From: Amoebophrya sp. A120
Lineage: Eukaryota > Sar > Dinophyceae > Syndiniales > Amoebophryaceae
Assembly: GCA_905178155.1 (NCBI GenBank)
Contig: CAJINV010000013.1
Coordinates: forward strand, 2,236,281-2,300,280
Direction: 5' to 3'
Length of the DNA stretch: 64,000 nucleotides
Below, piece by piece: positions 22,720-32,057 of the stretch (position 1 is its first letter; each line of letters begins with the position of its first letter). The notes beneath the pieces are model-generated. The model was given only the letters and a program-made list of their open reading frames with translations, searched no databases and was not told the DNA's origin. A program made the position numbers and the translations under genes.

Positions 22720-23500
22720 TTGTCAATTACATACAATATCCACGTACTAAAATGGACAGGTCGCGAGCTTGTAGTGAAGAAACTTCTAAGTGATCAAGTT
22801 GTGCAGCTAGTGTTGATCAACATTCACAACAAGAGGTGTTGGTCTGAAAATAATTGCACTAAAAGCCGAGATTTGCGGCTGAGCTACAGGATGCACGTCG
22901 AGGTAACGCCGCTCTCGTGCGTCGCGTTCGTGCGAAAAAGCAAATTGAGTCTCGAAATCTTTAGATCCACACGACCCGCAATAACATAAAAAGAGAAATC
23001 AATGCCGTCACATCAAGATCTGATCAGGGAAAAAGTGCAGGTTCTGAAAACGTGATTGTTTGCACGGAAGTTCACAACTCCCCCGATCCCAGACATTCTG
23101 TACGATCTGTTGTATCAGTCTTTGCGCTGTACTTTAGAAAGACGACCTGTCAGCAAGATCCAAATCACTTCTCTTGAGACATAGACACTAAATCGCCTGG
23201 AAGGCAGTTCTAAATCGTTCAAAATCGTCCACCGTGAAATTTAAAGATCCGAGAGGAGGTTCAACTGAAGATCTAAACCTTTACTTGAAGTTCGTAAATG
23301 TGGACTTCCGAAGCTCCACTATAGCGCCATGTCGAGGAGAGCACTGCTGCTACAGAACTATGTTCTCACCATGGAAGATCATCACTCCGACCACCTGAGC
23401 AATCCTTCTACGTTTTTTTTTCTATCCTCACAGGGAAAACACTTTTTACGGGTGTTTTAATCTACGGGTCTTAAGCGAAGTCGATTCAACACAAAACGCA
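22720..23500. other. Intergenic
   Basis: No credible coding sequence. It contains the 3' flank of the DUF1152-like gene and the upstream region of RPL23. Confidence 0.6.
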
Positions 23501-23502
23501 AG

Positions 23503-24487
23503 ATGAAGGGAGGTTCCTTTGGTCGCGGCGCCAAGCTGCAGATGTCTCTGGGTTTGAACGTCGCCGCGCTGATCAACTGCGCCGACAACAGTGGAGCCCG
23601 CAACTTGTACATGATCGCCGCGAAAGGTATAATTGGCACTTTCTTTTTCGACTTTAGATTTGCATTTTCACGTCCTATCTTGTGGTGCTGGTTTGATGTC
23701 TGTGGCTCGTCAGTGCGCATGGAACTTTTATTCTGAAACTGCTTTCTGATATGTCGTAGCGCGATGAACCGATTTGGATTTAGAACATACAAGCCGAACA
23801 AATAACTCGTACGGCATGCCATTCTTATGGATGACTTGCGATCCACGCTAATTGAAAATTCCAGGTTGCGGTGCTCGTTTGAACCGTCTGCCGAAGGCCG
23901 GTCCGGGTGACATGATCCTGTGCTCCGTGAAGAAGGGGAAGCCAGAGCTCCGTAAGAAGGTCCTGCTCGCCGTCGTCGTGCGTCAGAAAAAGGTACATTG
24001 GTTTTTCTAATGTTTCAGCATTTGTATGTTTGCACCACTACTACCCACTTTCAGATTTGGTAAAGAGGGGCACCAGATGGGTTTTAAAACTTCTTGAGCG
24101 CGTACCTCCTTTGGAAGGAGGAACATCACGATATACGAGATCGTCTTCTACAGCGAAAAACACGCTCCATTCGGTTGCGAAGTTCCATAATTTTGCAAGA
24201 ATCTTCAAGTCGTCAAGACGTTTTCGCGGTTGTCTTGCCTGGAGCCATACTCATGACCTTATACACGTTGTTTCTTTCTCCACAACATACACATTCTATG
24301 TTTCATTCCAACAAAACAACAGGCGTGGCGCCGCAAGGAGGGTGTCTTCATCTACTTCGAAGACAACGCGGGCGTGATCGTGAACGAGAAGGGTGAGATG
24401 AAGGGATCCGCCGTCACCGGCCCGATCGCCAAGGAGTGCGCCGAAATCTGGCCCAAGGTTGCCTCCGCTGCCCCGGCTGTCTGCTAA
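23503..24487 (+). CDS. RPL23: 60S ribosomal protein L23 (uL14)
   Basis: Large-subunit ribosomal protein of the uL14 family. Three exons: 23503-23626, 23865-23992 and 24323-24487 (TAA), all with canonical GT-AG introns and matching phases (AAAG|GT junction; AAG|GCG junction). The product is 138 residues, against about 140 in other eukaryotes. Hallmarks in order are [104 protein letters not shown] and a WPKVAS end. The intron position after K-G splits a highly conserved region. Its introns show that ordinary GT-AG splicing operates in this genome beside the introner type. Confidence 0.98.
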
Positions 24488-24489
24488 GT

Positions 24490-25145
24490 TGTTTTGTCGC
24501 ATCTTCAATGTCTTTTTTGATCATGATATGGCAAAGCTGCTGGGAAAAGAAATTCTCTGTGGAAGGACGCTGTTCTCCAAAACTGTTCGCGACGCCTCGA
24601 GACTGCGCCTTCACAAATGAAACCTGTTTGAATCGACCAGATTAAGACTCACACCCTAGTAAAAAGAAACGCTTTCGAGAGGAAGCGACGGAGCGCAGGC
24701 GCCTCGTTGCTCTAGTAGCTTTGGTGGAGCAGGTGCTGTGTGGCATCTGGCTCTGCAGCCGGTGGGAATCCGTGTTCTGAGATCATATTATGCTGGAAAA
24801 TTCGTTCCCTGAGAGTGCGCTTTTGTTCCCCGCAGAATCATCCGTTTTTCGGTCTTGCAGAGGTACTCCGAATTCGAACGTGTCGCTGATCACTTTTGAA
24901 TATTTTCATCCCATTTTTGTTTCTTCTCGACGGAGCGAACACGAAGACGTGATATCATGTTAAATCCAGGAACCGCAACCCAGGCACATTTTTCGCCTTG
25001 CGCACTTCCCCGGGGCGGGACTTACCAGTAGAAAGATAGTAGGCCTCAGCACCAAAGCCACTCATGTCACACCTTGCGCAAATTTAAAGATATCGATTCG
25101 GTTTCAATTTCATCTTCTGTAACAACCCACAATTAAACCCGCGAA
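24490..25145. other. Intergenic
   Basis: No gene seen between RPL23 and the membrane-protein gene. Confidence 0.6.
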
Positions 25146-25149
25146 AACC

Positions 25150-26211
25150 ATGCTGCCTCAGCGTTCGTCGCAACTGCAAAAGGACTGGTTCCAGATCCTG
25201 ATTGGCCTGGTCTGGTTCACGGTCGTGCTGATCATGCTTTTGTCCAAAATGAAAGCGATCCAAGACGTGCTCCTACTCGCCTTTCTCTGCGGAGCCACGG
25301 CCGTGCAGAACGCCGAGCAGTTGGTGCCCTGGCTGGTGGCGGACAAAACGAAAAAGTTCGACAAAAATTTTATCGCCGTTCGGAAGCACGTGCGATTCGA
25401 ATGCCTGTATTCCTTTCTGATAACCTGGAGTTTGCTGGAGGTCGTACATCTGTGCGGCACGCGGTTGGAGACGGAAAGTTGGCTCTTTTTCGGCTGGACG
25501 TTCTGCCTCGTCACGAGTGTGTTGTACCACAGCGGCTTTAAACTTTTCGGACTTTCCAATGCCAACCAAACATGGCTCTTTAACCCTGTAATAACGCTGG
25601 CGCTGCTGCACGGAACGAAAAGCACGGGGAATTTGGTGATATCGGACATTCAGGCGCAGATCTACATCGGGTTCCAGGTATAGGATGGCAACTTCTCGCG
25701 ATTTTTGCATTCTATCGTGTACATGATGTCTGTAGAAGTTCGCGTTTTTTTTTCGCTTTTTTGAGTTCCGCCGAAGAACCATCGGCTCCATAAAAATTTC
25801 GCACGCGCACTTCAATTGCTCAAGCCTTTTCTCCAAACTAAGGTAACAGGCATGGTTCTCGGCCTTTTACTCCATTGTGTGCGGACTTCCGGCACCGATT
25901 ATCTGTCGCTCTTTCACACACTGGAACCAAATTTCCTCGCTGTCACAGAGCTCGTGATCGCCTGCGCAATCAGCTACCTTGTAGCCCGCATGCAGATAAC
26001 AGCGAGCGAGAAGGCGAAAGGTGAGGGGAGGCGAAATGTTATGAACAAAAACAGCGGCTTCGGCAGCGGAGTAGAGATGAGAAATTTTGCCAGTGTAGAT
26101 CATGCCGGGAACGGAACGACAGGGATAGAACCATCTTCCGTACAACTTCAAGGAGCGGGGAGCAGCGCAACTGTGATTCCTGGAACTAGTGAGGAGGCGA
26201 AAATTGACTAA
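25150..26211 (+). CDS. Multi-pass membrane protein, unknown
   Basis: Two exons, 25150-25677 and 25843-26211 (TAA), joined by a GT-AG intron in phase 0, give 298 residues. Hydrophobic segments occur near residues 13-33 (FQILIGLVWFTVVLIMLL), 40-58, 88-108, 118-135, 146-160, 176-190 and 205-225, suggesting six or seven membrane spans. The tail is hydrophilic (Asn/Ser/Gly-rich, about 75 residues). Spaced charged loops (ADKTKKFDKNF, RKHVRFE) are consistent with a polytopic transporter-like or scaffolding protein. I do not recognise the family. Confidence 0.8.
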
Positions 26212-26214
26212 AGT

Positions 26215-26895
26215 TATGCAGATTTGGCGCTAGTAGGCCTGTAACATGCGCCGCCCGCTGTTGTACGATTGAGAAATGAACAAGACCGGAAGATTTGGCA
26301 CAGTCTCTACAGCCGAAAAACGCCCGATACTCCACCGATGTACTTCTTGTAAAAAATTCGTGTTCGGACAAGCGGCCACAATCGCTTTTAAAAACATACA
26401 CTCTGCGGAACCTCGTTTGCTCACTTGGTTTCTATTCTTGTACCAAAGTGAGTCAGAAAGGTCTTCCTAAAGAAAACCCATCAGCGTCCTCTACACCGGA
26501 TACGCGTTTCTCATTCCTACGCATGGCCGGCTGTGCAAGCGCTTGAAACAATTCGCTAGATTCATTCACAAGAAAACCTGGGCGAGGGCGCAAGCACCGA
26601 CTCAAATTCAAAATTCGGTTCTATTCTGTCGTTGGGTTTATTCAGTATTTCCTGCTGCTGAACATGGTTTCCTTTCTACACGTCGTTTCGAAGCTGATTT
26701 CAGGTCTCCCCCCGGGCCCTTTTGGCCTTTAAGTACATGAGTAGATCGACACGGGTAAAGATGTTGTGCTGGTTTATCTGTGATGTGTCCAAAGCTTATG
26801 TCGATGTAGCAGCCGCAAGGCTGTCCTGTAAATGCTCTACCATTTACCGGTAAGAATTTTCTAGCCTTGTCAACGTCACCCTGTCCGCCAAATAG
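26215..26895. other. Intergenic
   Basis: No credible coding sequence; this is the upstream region of the b5/ADP-ribosylglycohydrolase-like gene. Confidence 0.6.
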
Positions 26896-26899
26896 AAAA

Positions 26900-29198
26900 A
26901 TGCTGGCCTCTCTCCCGCTCCTGTCCCGGCAGGAGGTGCAGCACCAGTGCGAGGTGAAGGGGAAGAAGTGGATCATTGTGGACAACACGGTTCTCGATGT
27001 CGCACCGCTGATCAACGACAAGGATGGGGCGCACAAGGGTGGCAACGTCTTTGCGATCGGCCGGGACAACACACACCTGTTCCACGAACTGCACGCCAAC
27101 TTGCCAATCATGAAGTCCGCGCACCGGCCCGACTTGCCCTCCATCACCGCGCACATCTTCGAAAAGGTGCAGAAGCACGCGGTGGGAAAAATAGGAACCG
27201 GGTCCTCTGCCTCAACTACTTCCGACGTGCCTCTCATCTCCCCGAGCCACCGGTTCTGGCAGCCGTCGGAGCGACGGCCGCCGTTTTTGGAAAAGGTCAA
27301 GACCAGCATCGGGGATACAAACGTGGCCGCGGAGCTTGTAGCAAACGCAGTTGCCGGTTTGACGGACGTTCAGCTCCGCGCATTTTACGCGATTGTCGGG
27401 CTCCTGACCGCGGACGCCGCCGCGCAGCCGACGCACTGGAACTACAAAGTGACGTATTACCACCGAAATTTGAAGGACCTAAACCGGTTTGAAACCCCGG
27501 AGTTCTTGTGCCCCAGTCAGAACCAGTACTACGAAGTGCCCTGCGGGTCCAACAGCTGTTTCGGTGACCAGGCCTTCGTGATTCTGGAATCCATGGCGAG
27601 GTGCGGGAAACTGGAAGTGGACGATTTGGTGAAACAACACGTGCTCGCGTTCGGACCGAACACGAGCAACTACGGCCCGCTCGGGAACACAAACGTCCAA
27701 TCCGCGTATCCTGCTGCAAAAACGTGTTTGTCCCCGACTTTTGAGGTTTGCGTTTTGTCATGCGCCTGCGCATGATGTGGAAGAGAGCCACTTATTTCCA
27801 CTCGTGCTTTGTCGTGCTGTGCAGATATGCAGAAACAACTCGCTTTATGTATTGCGGCCGTCCTGGCTGCGCCTGCGTACGGTTACGCGTGACACTGCGC
27901 TACAATTGTCTACCCCAGCTTCCTGATGTGTGGCAGAAAGCGTGCCGCAATACTTGCCTCGGGGGTGTGTGCGTTTTCACTCAGGATACCGTGGGCGATT
28001 TACCGATCCGCGGGCCGTGGCGACACGGCAGCTTGGATAAGTTTCTGCGGAATGTGACGATCTTGGGGAAGAAATTTCCCACCTGCGGGTCGAATGACGG
28101 AAGCTCGGACTGCTTCATTCGGGCGGTTCCGGTTGTTGCGCTCCACGCCGGGAGGGAAGACTATGAGAGTGCATAATCATCCCCCTTTCCTCTCGTCGTG
28201 TTTACAAACAAACGCATGAAGAGGACCAGCAACACAAGCAACGACAGAAATGTGGCCTCTGCGTGACAAATCCGCGCAGGGTTTGTTGTACTGTCTGAGT
28301 TCCGGATGTTCATGTTCTTGATGCAGACAGTCATCATCGGGAATGAATACTTATCTGCGTTTGGTAATAGTTTTGCACAACACAAATGAGGCGGACGGGA
28401 AGGGTTTTTTTGCTCTTTCATACCGACATGCTGGAGCAAGTGGCGGCGGTCGTTCGCATCACCCAGAACAATGCGCTCACCGTCGCGTACGCTTGCGCGG
28501 CCGCGCGGATTTTGGAGCAGATCATTCTTTTTGGATCCACGGGAAATCAGGCCGTGAAGCACTGCGCCGACGCGCTGCTGTCCACTTCGGCCGGACAAAG
28601 CAGAACAAGTCAGAGGGCGAGAGCCAGTTCCGGGTTGGATTCCGAGATTGGCGAGCAACTTGTCGAGCTGGAGGAGCAGCTGAGCGACATGCCTTACCTG
28701 GACGGCGTGCGCGCCTACTCCGGCGGGCAATACAACGCCGTGACCGTGAGCTGAGGACTGCCCAACTCGTTTTTGTTGCCGTGTTTGCGGGTCACGAACG
28801 ACACCGTCGTTCGAGCTGATAGAAGTACTGGTTCGCTTGATGGAGCAGAAGGGGTAGAAGTTTCAGTGCAAAAATTGCGTCGAAAAGCCACTGCTACTTC
28901 TTCTTCCGCTTCCCCTTCGCTCGTCTCTGGAGAGGATTTGTTGCAGGCGAAACTACTTCGCGAGAAGCTGCAAAAAGGCAACCGAGAAATTCATTTCGCA
29001 GACGCGGTGCGTCAAGCCATGCTGGCGGGCGGCTGATCCGCATCGCGGTGCGGGCTCGTTGGCGCCTGCTATGGCGCTGCTGCGGGAACGCTTGGGGGAG
29101 GTAACGGTCTTTTCCCCGTTCCACTTGACTGGATCGCACAGGTGCGCGACGGAAAAAAAATGTTGGAACTTGCGCGGGTGCTGGTGCTGCTGCGGTAG
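26900..29198 (+). CDS. Cyt b5-like + selenoprotein-J-like ADP-ribosylglycohydrolase
   Basis: Exons 26900-27706, 27994-28161 and 28428-29198 give about 581 codons. Residues 1-75 look like a cytochrome b5 haem domain: Trp-Ile-Ile-Val-Asp...Val-Leu-Asp-Val, His-Lys-Gly-Gly, then Asp-Asn-Thr-His-Leu-Phe...His. The rest matches the J1-crystallin/SelJ branch of ADP-ribosylglycohydrolases: GLLTADAAAQPTHWNY, PCGSNSCFGDQAFVILESM, PIRGPWRHGSLDKFL, SDCFIRAVPVVALHAG and a C-terminal LVGACYGAAAG...PLDWI. Two TGA codons interrupt the last exon in the same frame: 28752-28754 (VTVS-TGA-GLPNSF) and 29034-29036 (LAGG-TGA-SASRC). Homology-like sequence continues past both to TAG at 29196. Other genes here use TGA as stop, so selenocysteine is the best explanation; small unseen introns or decay are alternatives. 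Both introns are introner-like. Confidence 0.72.
27707..27988 (+). mobile_element. Introner, TATCC family, in SelJ-like gene
   Basis: The element is 282 bp, from TATCCTGCTGCAAAAACGTG to GCGTTTTCACTCAGGATA (inverted ends). Direct repeats are CCGCG (27702-27706) and CCGTG (27989-27993), one mismatch. Removal joins NTNVQSA to GDLPIRGPWRH in frame. Confidence 0.85.
28162..28422 (+). mobile_element. Introner-like element in SelJ-like gene
   Basis: The element is 261 bp, with inverted ends TATGAGAGTGCA / TGCTCTTTCATA. Flanks AAGAC and CCGAC share GAC. Removing to 28427 joins HAGRED to MLEQVAAVV in phase 0. No GT-AG pair gives this join. Confidence 0.7.
28752..28754 (+). other. In-frame TGA, candidate selenocysteine codon 1
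   Basis: It lies between VTVS and GLPNSF, in a region where J1/SelJ proteins, as I recall them, have a Cys-containing 'S-C-x-L-P' stretch. The frame stays open for 93 codons after it. Confidence 0.5.
29034..29036 (+). other. In-frame TGA, candidate selenocysteine codon 2
   Basis: It follows AVRQAMLAGG and precedes SASRCGLVGACYGA. In ADP-ribosylglycohydrolases this is the GGD-T-D-T metal-binding site; J1/SelJ relatives vary here (Asp/Cys). Family-like sequence continues for 53 codons to a TAG. Confidence 0.6.
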
Positions 29199-29199
29199 G

Positions 29200-30555
29200 C
29201 AGAAACGCTTCAAAAAATTTCAATATGTGCACTTTTCTAGAAGACTCAGGTTTTGTATTAGCAGGCAATTGGTTGTACAATTATTCTCCACAAGCACGAC
29301 ACCGCAAAGCTTTCTTTTTCCAAAAGTCGTTATTGATGAAACAAAGTTTGGGCCAGTAGAAGAAGAGTCACATCATCAGGTCGCGTGTGCAGTAGAGACA
29401 CTGATGCGATCTCCGCTACTCCGTCACTTGTAGGAGCGCCATTTGCAGTTTTACCAAACACAAGCAACCTCACTTCGCGAATCGGAATTCTGAGCTCCGG
29501 GCGGTAGAAGATACTTCTATGCGTGAATTTGTGATCCATTTCGGAGGGGCAGACCGCTCGCTCCGCTAGTGGTGATTTTTGCTTTCTTTCTTAACATAGA
29601 AGACACCACTGGGCAAAACATGATTCCGTAGTGACTGAGTTCTTGTTCTACTATGCGTCGTGCTGTTAGTACAGAAACAGAGCAGCGCGTGCTCGTAATA
29701 ACTCGTACGAAAGATGATTTTTATTTGTCTCATGTGAAGCAAGGAACAAAAAATAGCCTGCTTTCGGAGAAGAAGAAACCCAAGCCGCGAGGACATGAAG
29801 TGGCAATGTCGCATCGATATCATTCCTTCAAAATGAACTGGAAGAATAGCAACAGTCGCAGAATAGGTATGGTTTCAGAAACGGAAAAAGCACCACGTAA
29901 TGAAAGTGGATGACTGACGCAATGGCGTGGTGCGAACTACGGTCGATCCCAGATTCCTTTTCCCGATCGTGAGGGATTATTACTGCCGTGGTGTAGTTCT
30001 CACACGGTGATCCGGAGCACGTGCTGCTTTTCATGACTGTCTCTAGAGCGACAGCTTCTCTTGGCAAGATTTCGGTTTTCGTGCCGAGGCAAGAATGTCT
30101 CAATAGTTTTTGTGCTGGCTCAGATCCTGCAGGGAACAGAAATCAATGATCCAGGTTCTAGAAATAAAATGGAGAGGAAAAACTTCTGGTCCTTGGCGGA
30201 GAGTGATGAGGCGATGGAGAAGCAATAGCAAACTTCGAGAATTTCGTAAAAGTGCATGAGGAGCCCCGATCTGACAAATCATTCTTGGCGCAGTGCCAGC
30301 CGAGCAAAGTCGATCATTTTGATTCCATGCGAATTTGTCTGGTTGTTACATACCTTCATGGCGAATTGGGATTCAAAGTTGCACACTCGCAGTTTGTTGC
30401 TTGTCAAGAAATTTAGGTAGCGGCTTCGTGTAAAATTTAAATTTTCATATAAGTACTACTCGACTTTCTTTTACTCTCTACGAATTGGGACTTGGTTTTG
30501 TGTCGGGCGAAAAATACTGTCCTATCCGACGACCAACGCTGACACCACAAAAAAT
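29200..30555. other. 3' flank of SelJ-like gene and intergenic
   Basis: No gene seen. It includes a SECIS-like hairpin candidate at 29,531-29,577, described separately. A second hairpin pairs AGTAGAGA with TCT..CTACT near 29,390-29,421 but lacks SECIS features. Confidence 0.5.
29531..29577 (+). promoter_or_regulatory. Weak SECIS-like hairpin candidate
   Basis: TGAT (29532-29535) is followed by CCATT-T-CGGAG, a 14-base loop (29547-29560), then CTCCG-CT-AGTGG and TGAT (29573-29576). The two 5-bp helices flanked by TGA/GA mimic the SECIS non-Watson-Crick quartet. The loop lacks the usual unpaired AA, so support is weak. It lies about 335 bases after the SelJ-like TAG. Confidence 0.25.
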
Positions 30556-30559
30556 AACC

Positions 30560-31108
30560 ATGTCCCGACGACTTAGTCGCACCCCGGTGCTGGTTCTGCT
30601 CTTGGCTCTGACCGGGCTCTCCGAAACGGTTCTCCCCGTCGAAGCTGCTTCGGGGGTCCCGCCAAGCGGTCTTCTGTCGCGTTGCCTTGGTTGCTGGAGG
30701 CCGAAGGCTCGGGTACCTTTTGTGGAAGCGGAAAATGGGAGAGACCACCTGATTATGAACCAAGAATCTTCTACGCGGTACGGTGGGAAAACAAGAGCAG
30801 TCGAGTTGGCGCGTCCGAAGGCAGCCGCCACAGGCCGAACCGTACGACCGGGCAGGAAGTCACAAAAATCGACATTTTCGGCGCAACCTGACCTGCAAAA
30901 TCATACTCTTGAAGCGCGTTGGAACCCCCCGCTCCCAGCCCAGCGAAGGACAAGCAAAAGGCCGGCAAGGAATTCGAAATCCAAAGGAATGAAGCGCGAC
31001 TCAAGAATGAAGTCGCTGCATAGGCTTCCTCCCATCGCGGAAAATTTTTTAGAGAGCGACAGCGAAAATGAGAACGACGCTGATGGCACTACCTCGGAAA
31101 TTGTATAA
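30560..31108 (+). CDS. Small secreted basic protein, unknown
   Basis: A single-exon 182-residue frame. The N-terminus has a classical signal peptide: Arg-rich start, then VLVLLLALTGL, then a polar region ending VEA as likely cleavage site. The mature part is basic, Pro/Arg/Lys/Ser-rich and probably disordered, with a C-terminal acidic SDSENEND patch. A Cys pair (CLGC) sits early in the mature protein. No family is recognised. ATG 30560 is chosen because it immediately precedes the signal sequence and follows an A-rich context. Confidence 0.6.
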   Translation: MSRRLSRTPVLVLLLALTGLSETVLPVEAASGVPPSGLLSRCLGCWRPKARVPFVEAENGRDHLIMNQESSTRYGGKTRAVELARPKAAATGRTVRPGRKSQKSTFSAQPDLQNHTLEARWNPPLPAQRRTSKRPARNSKSKGMKRDSRMKSLHRLPPIAENFLESDSENENDADGTTSEIV

Positions 31109-31109
31109 T

Positions 31110-32055
31110 GAGCAGCTGAGTACCATGGCGCCGCCAGTGGTTCTGGTTCATTTTCTGGTTGAAGCAAGAAGTTGTCTTTTTTTTTCATGTATGATTTCAT
31201 TGGACTGCTGCAACTGCAACAAAGAACCTTTTCTCGACGCACTCCGTAGAAGTTGTGATGCTGATGATTCAGAATTCACGACCCATACATTCTTTCCGTT
31301 TCTGTTTCCAAAGCATGGAGACCATCTATTGCTTGTGGCATGTATGAAGAAAAAGCACCGATAGTATTGATTTCCTGACCTCGGGCAACCGAGATTCCAA
31401 GGGAGCGCGCGATGCTGGTGCAGTGGTAGCTCCTGGAGTTGTTGTCTCAGGATGAAAAACCCTGAGTGAATAATCACGACTCGTCTTGTTCTTTTGTTGT
31501 TCATCTATCTGTTACAAGCTGTCTCCGGAATTTCTATGTTCTTACAAGTCGAACGCAAACCGGTGGTCACCGACTGAGTCTTCTTTCTTTTCGAATCTTT
31601 TTCTTTTGTCTTCTCGGCAAGAGCAGCCCCGTGCCGATTTCTCGGACTTTTTTTCTTTCTGCGTCTTGTCCGGCAGTCGATCTGAAGGTCGGTGTATTTT
31701 GAGATGCTGCGATCGTGTATCTATGTGTGAACAAAAAACGCTCCGTAGCCCCAGCTGCACGGTGCTGGAATCTGTACTAACGCTGTAGTCCTGAGTTTGT
31801 TGTTTCATTTACTTCGGTTCCAGTTTTTTTTTGTCAGCAGGACACCAGAGTAAACTTGTCGACTTACAACAGTTACGAATACAAGTTCGTCGTTTCTCGC
31901 AGAGAAAAGCGTTCAAGAGGATGTGCATCAAGTAGAACCCCGTGCTTGTTTGCTCGTTGTAGCACAACGAACTGGAGGTGCTGTCTTCAGTGTGGATTGC
32001 TGCCGCGAAGTAGTTGCGTAAGGTAGAACTACACACGAGAACTGAACGCTGTTCG
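31110..32055. other. Intergenic
   Basis: No credible gene. T-rich stretches at 31,570-31,650. Confidence 0.55.
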
Positions 32056-32057
32056 AA

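Noticed and set aside
22711-22989. Open frame after the DUF1152-like gene
   Set aside because: Overlaps the stop of the preceding gene, has no domain and a composition typical of non-coding sequence.
28752-29036. TGA as a general sense codon in this genome
   Set aside because: Asparaginase, the DUF1152-like gene and the 41.9-kb coiled-coil gene all end at TGA where family or frame evidence expects a stop.
29653-29913. Lys/Ser-rich 86-codon frame after the SelJ-like gene
   Set aside because: No conserved features or exon context; likely chance.
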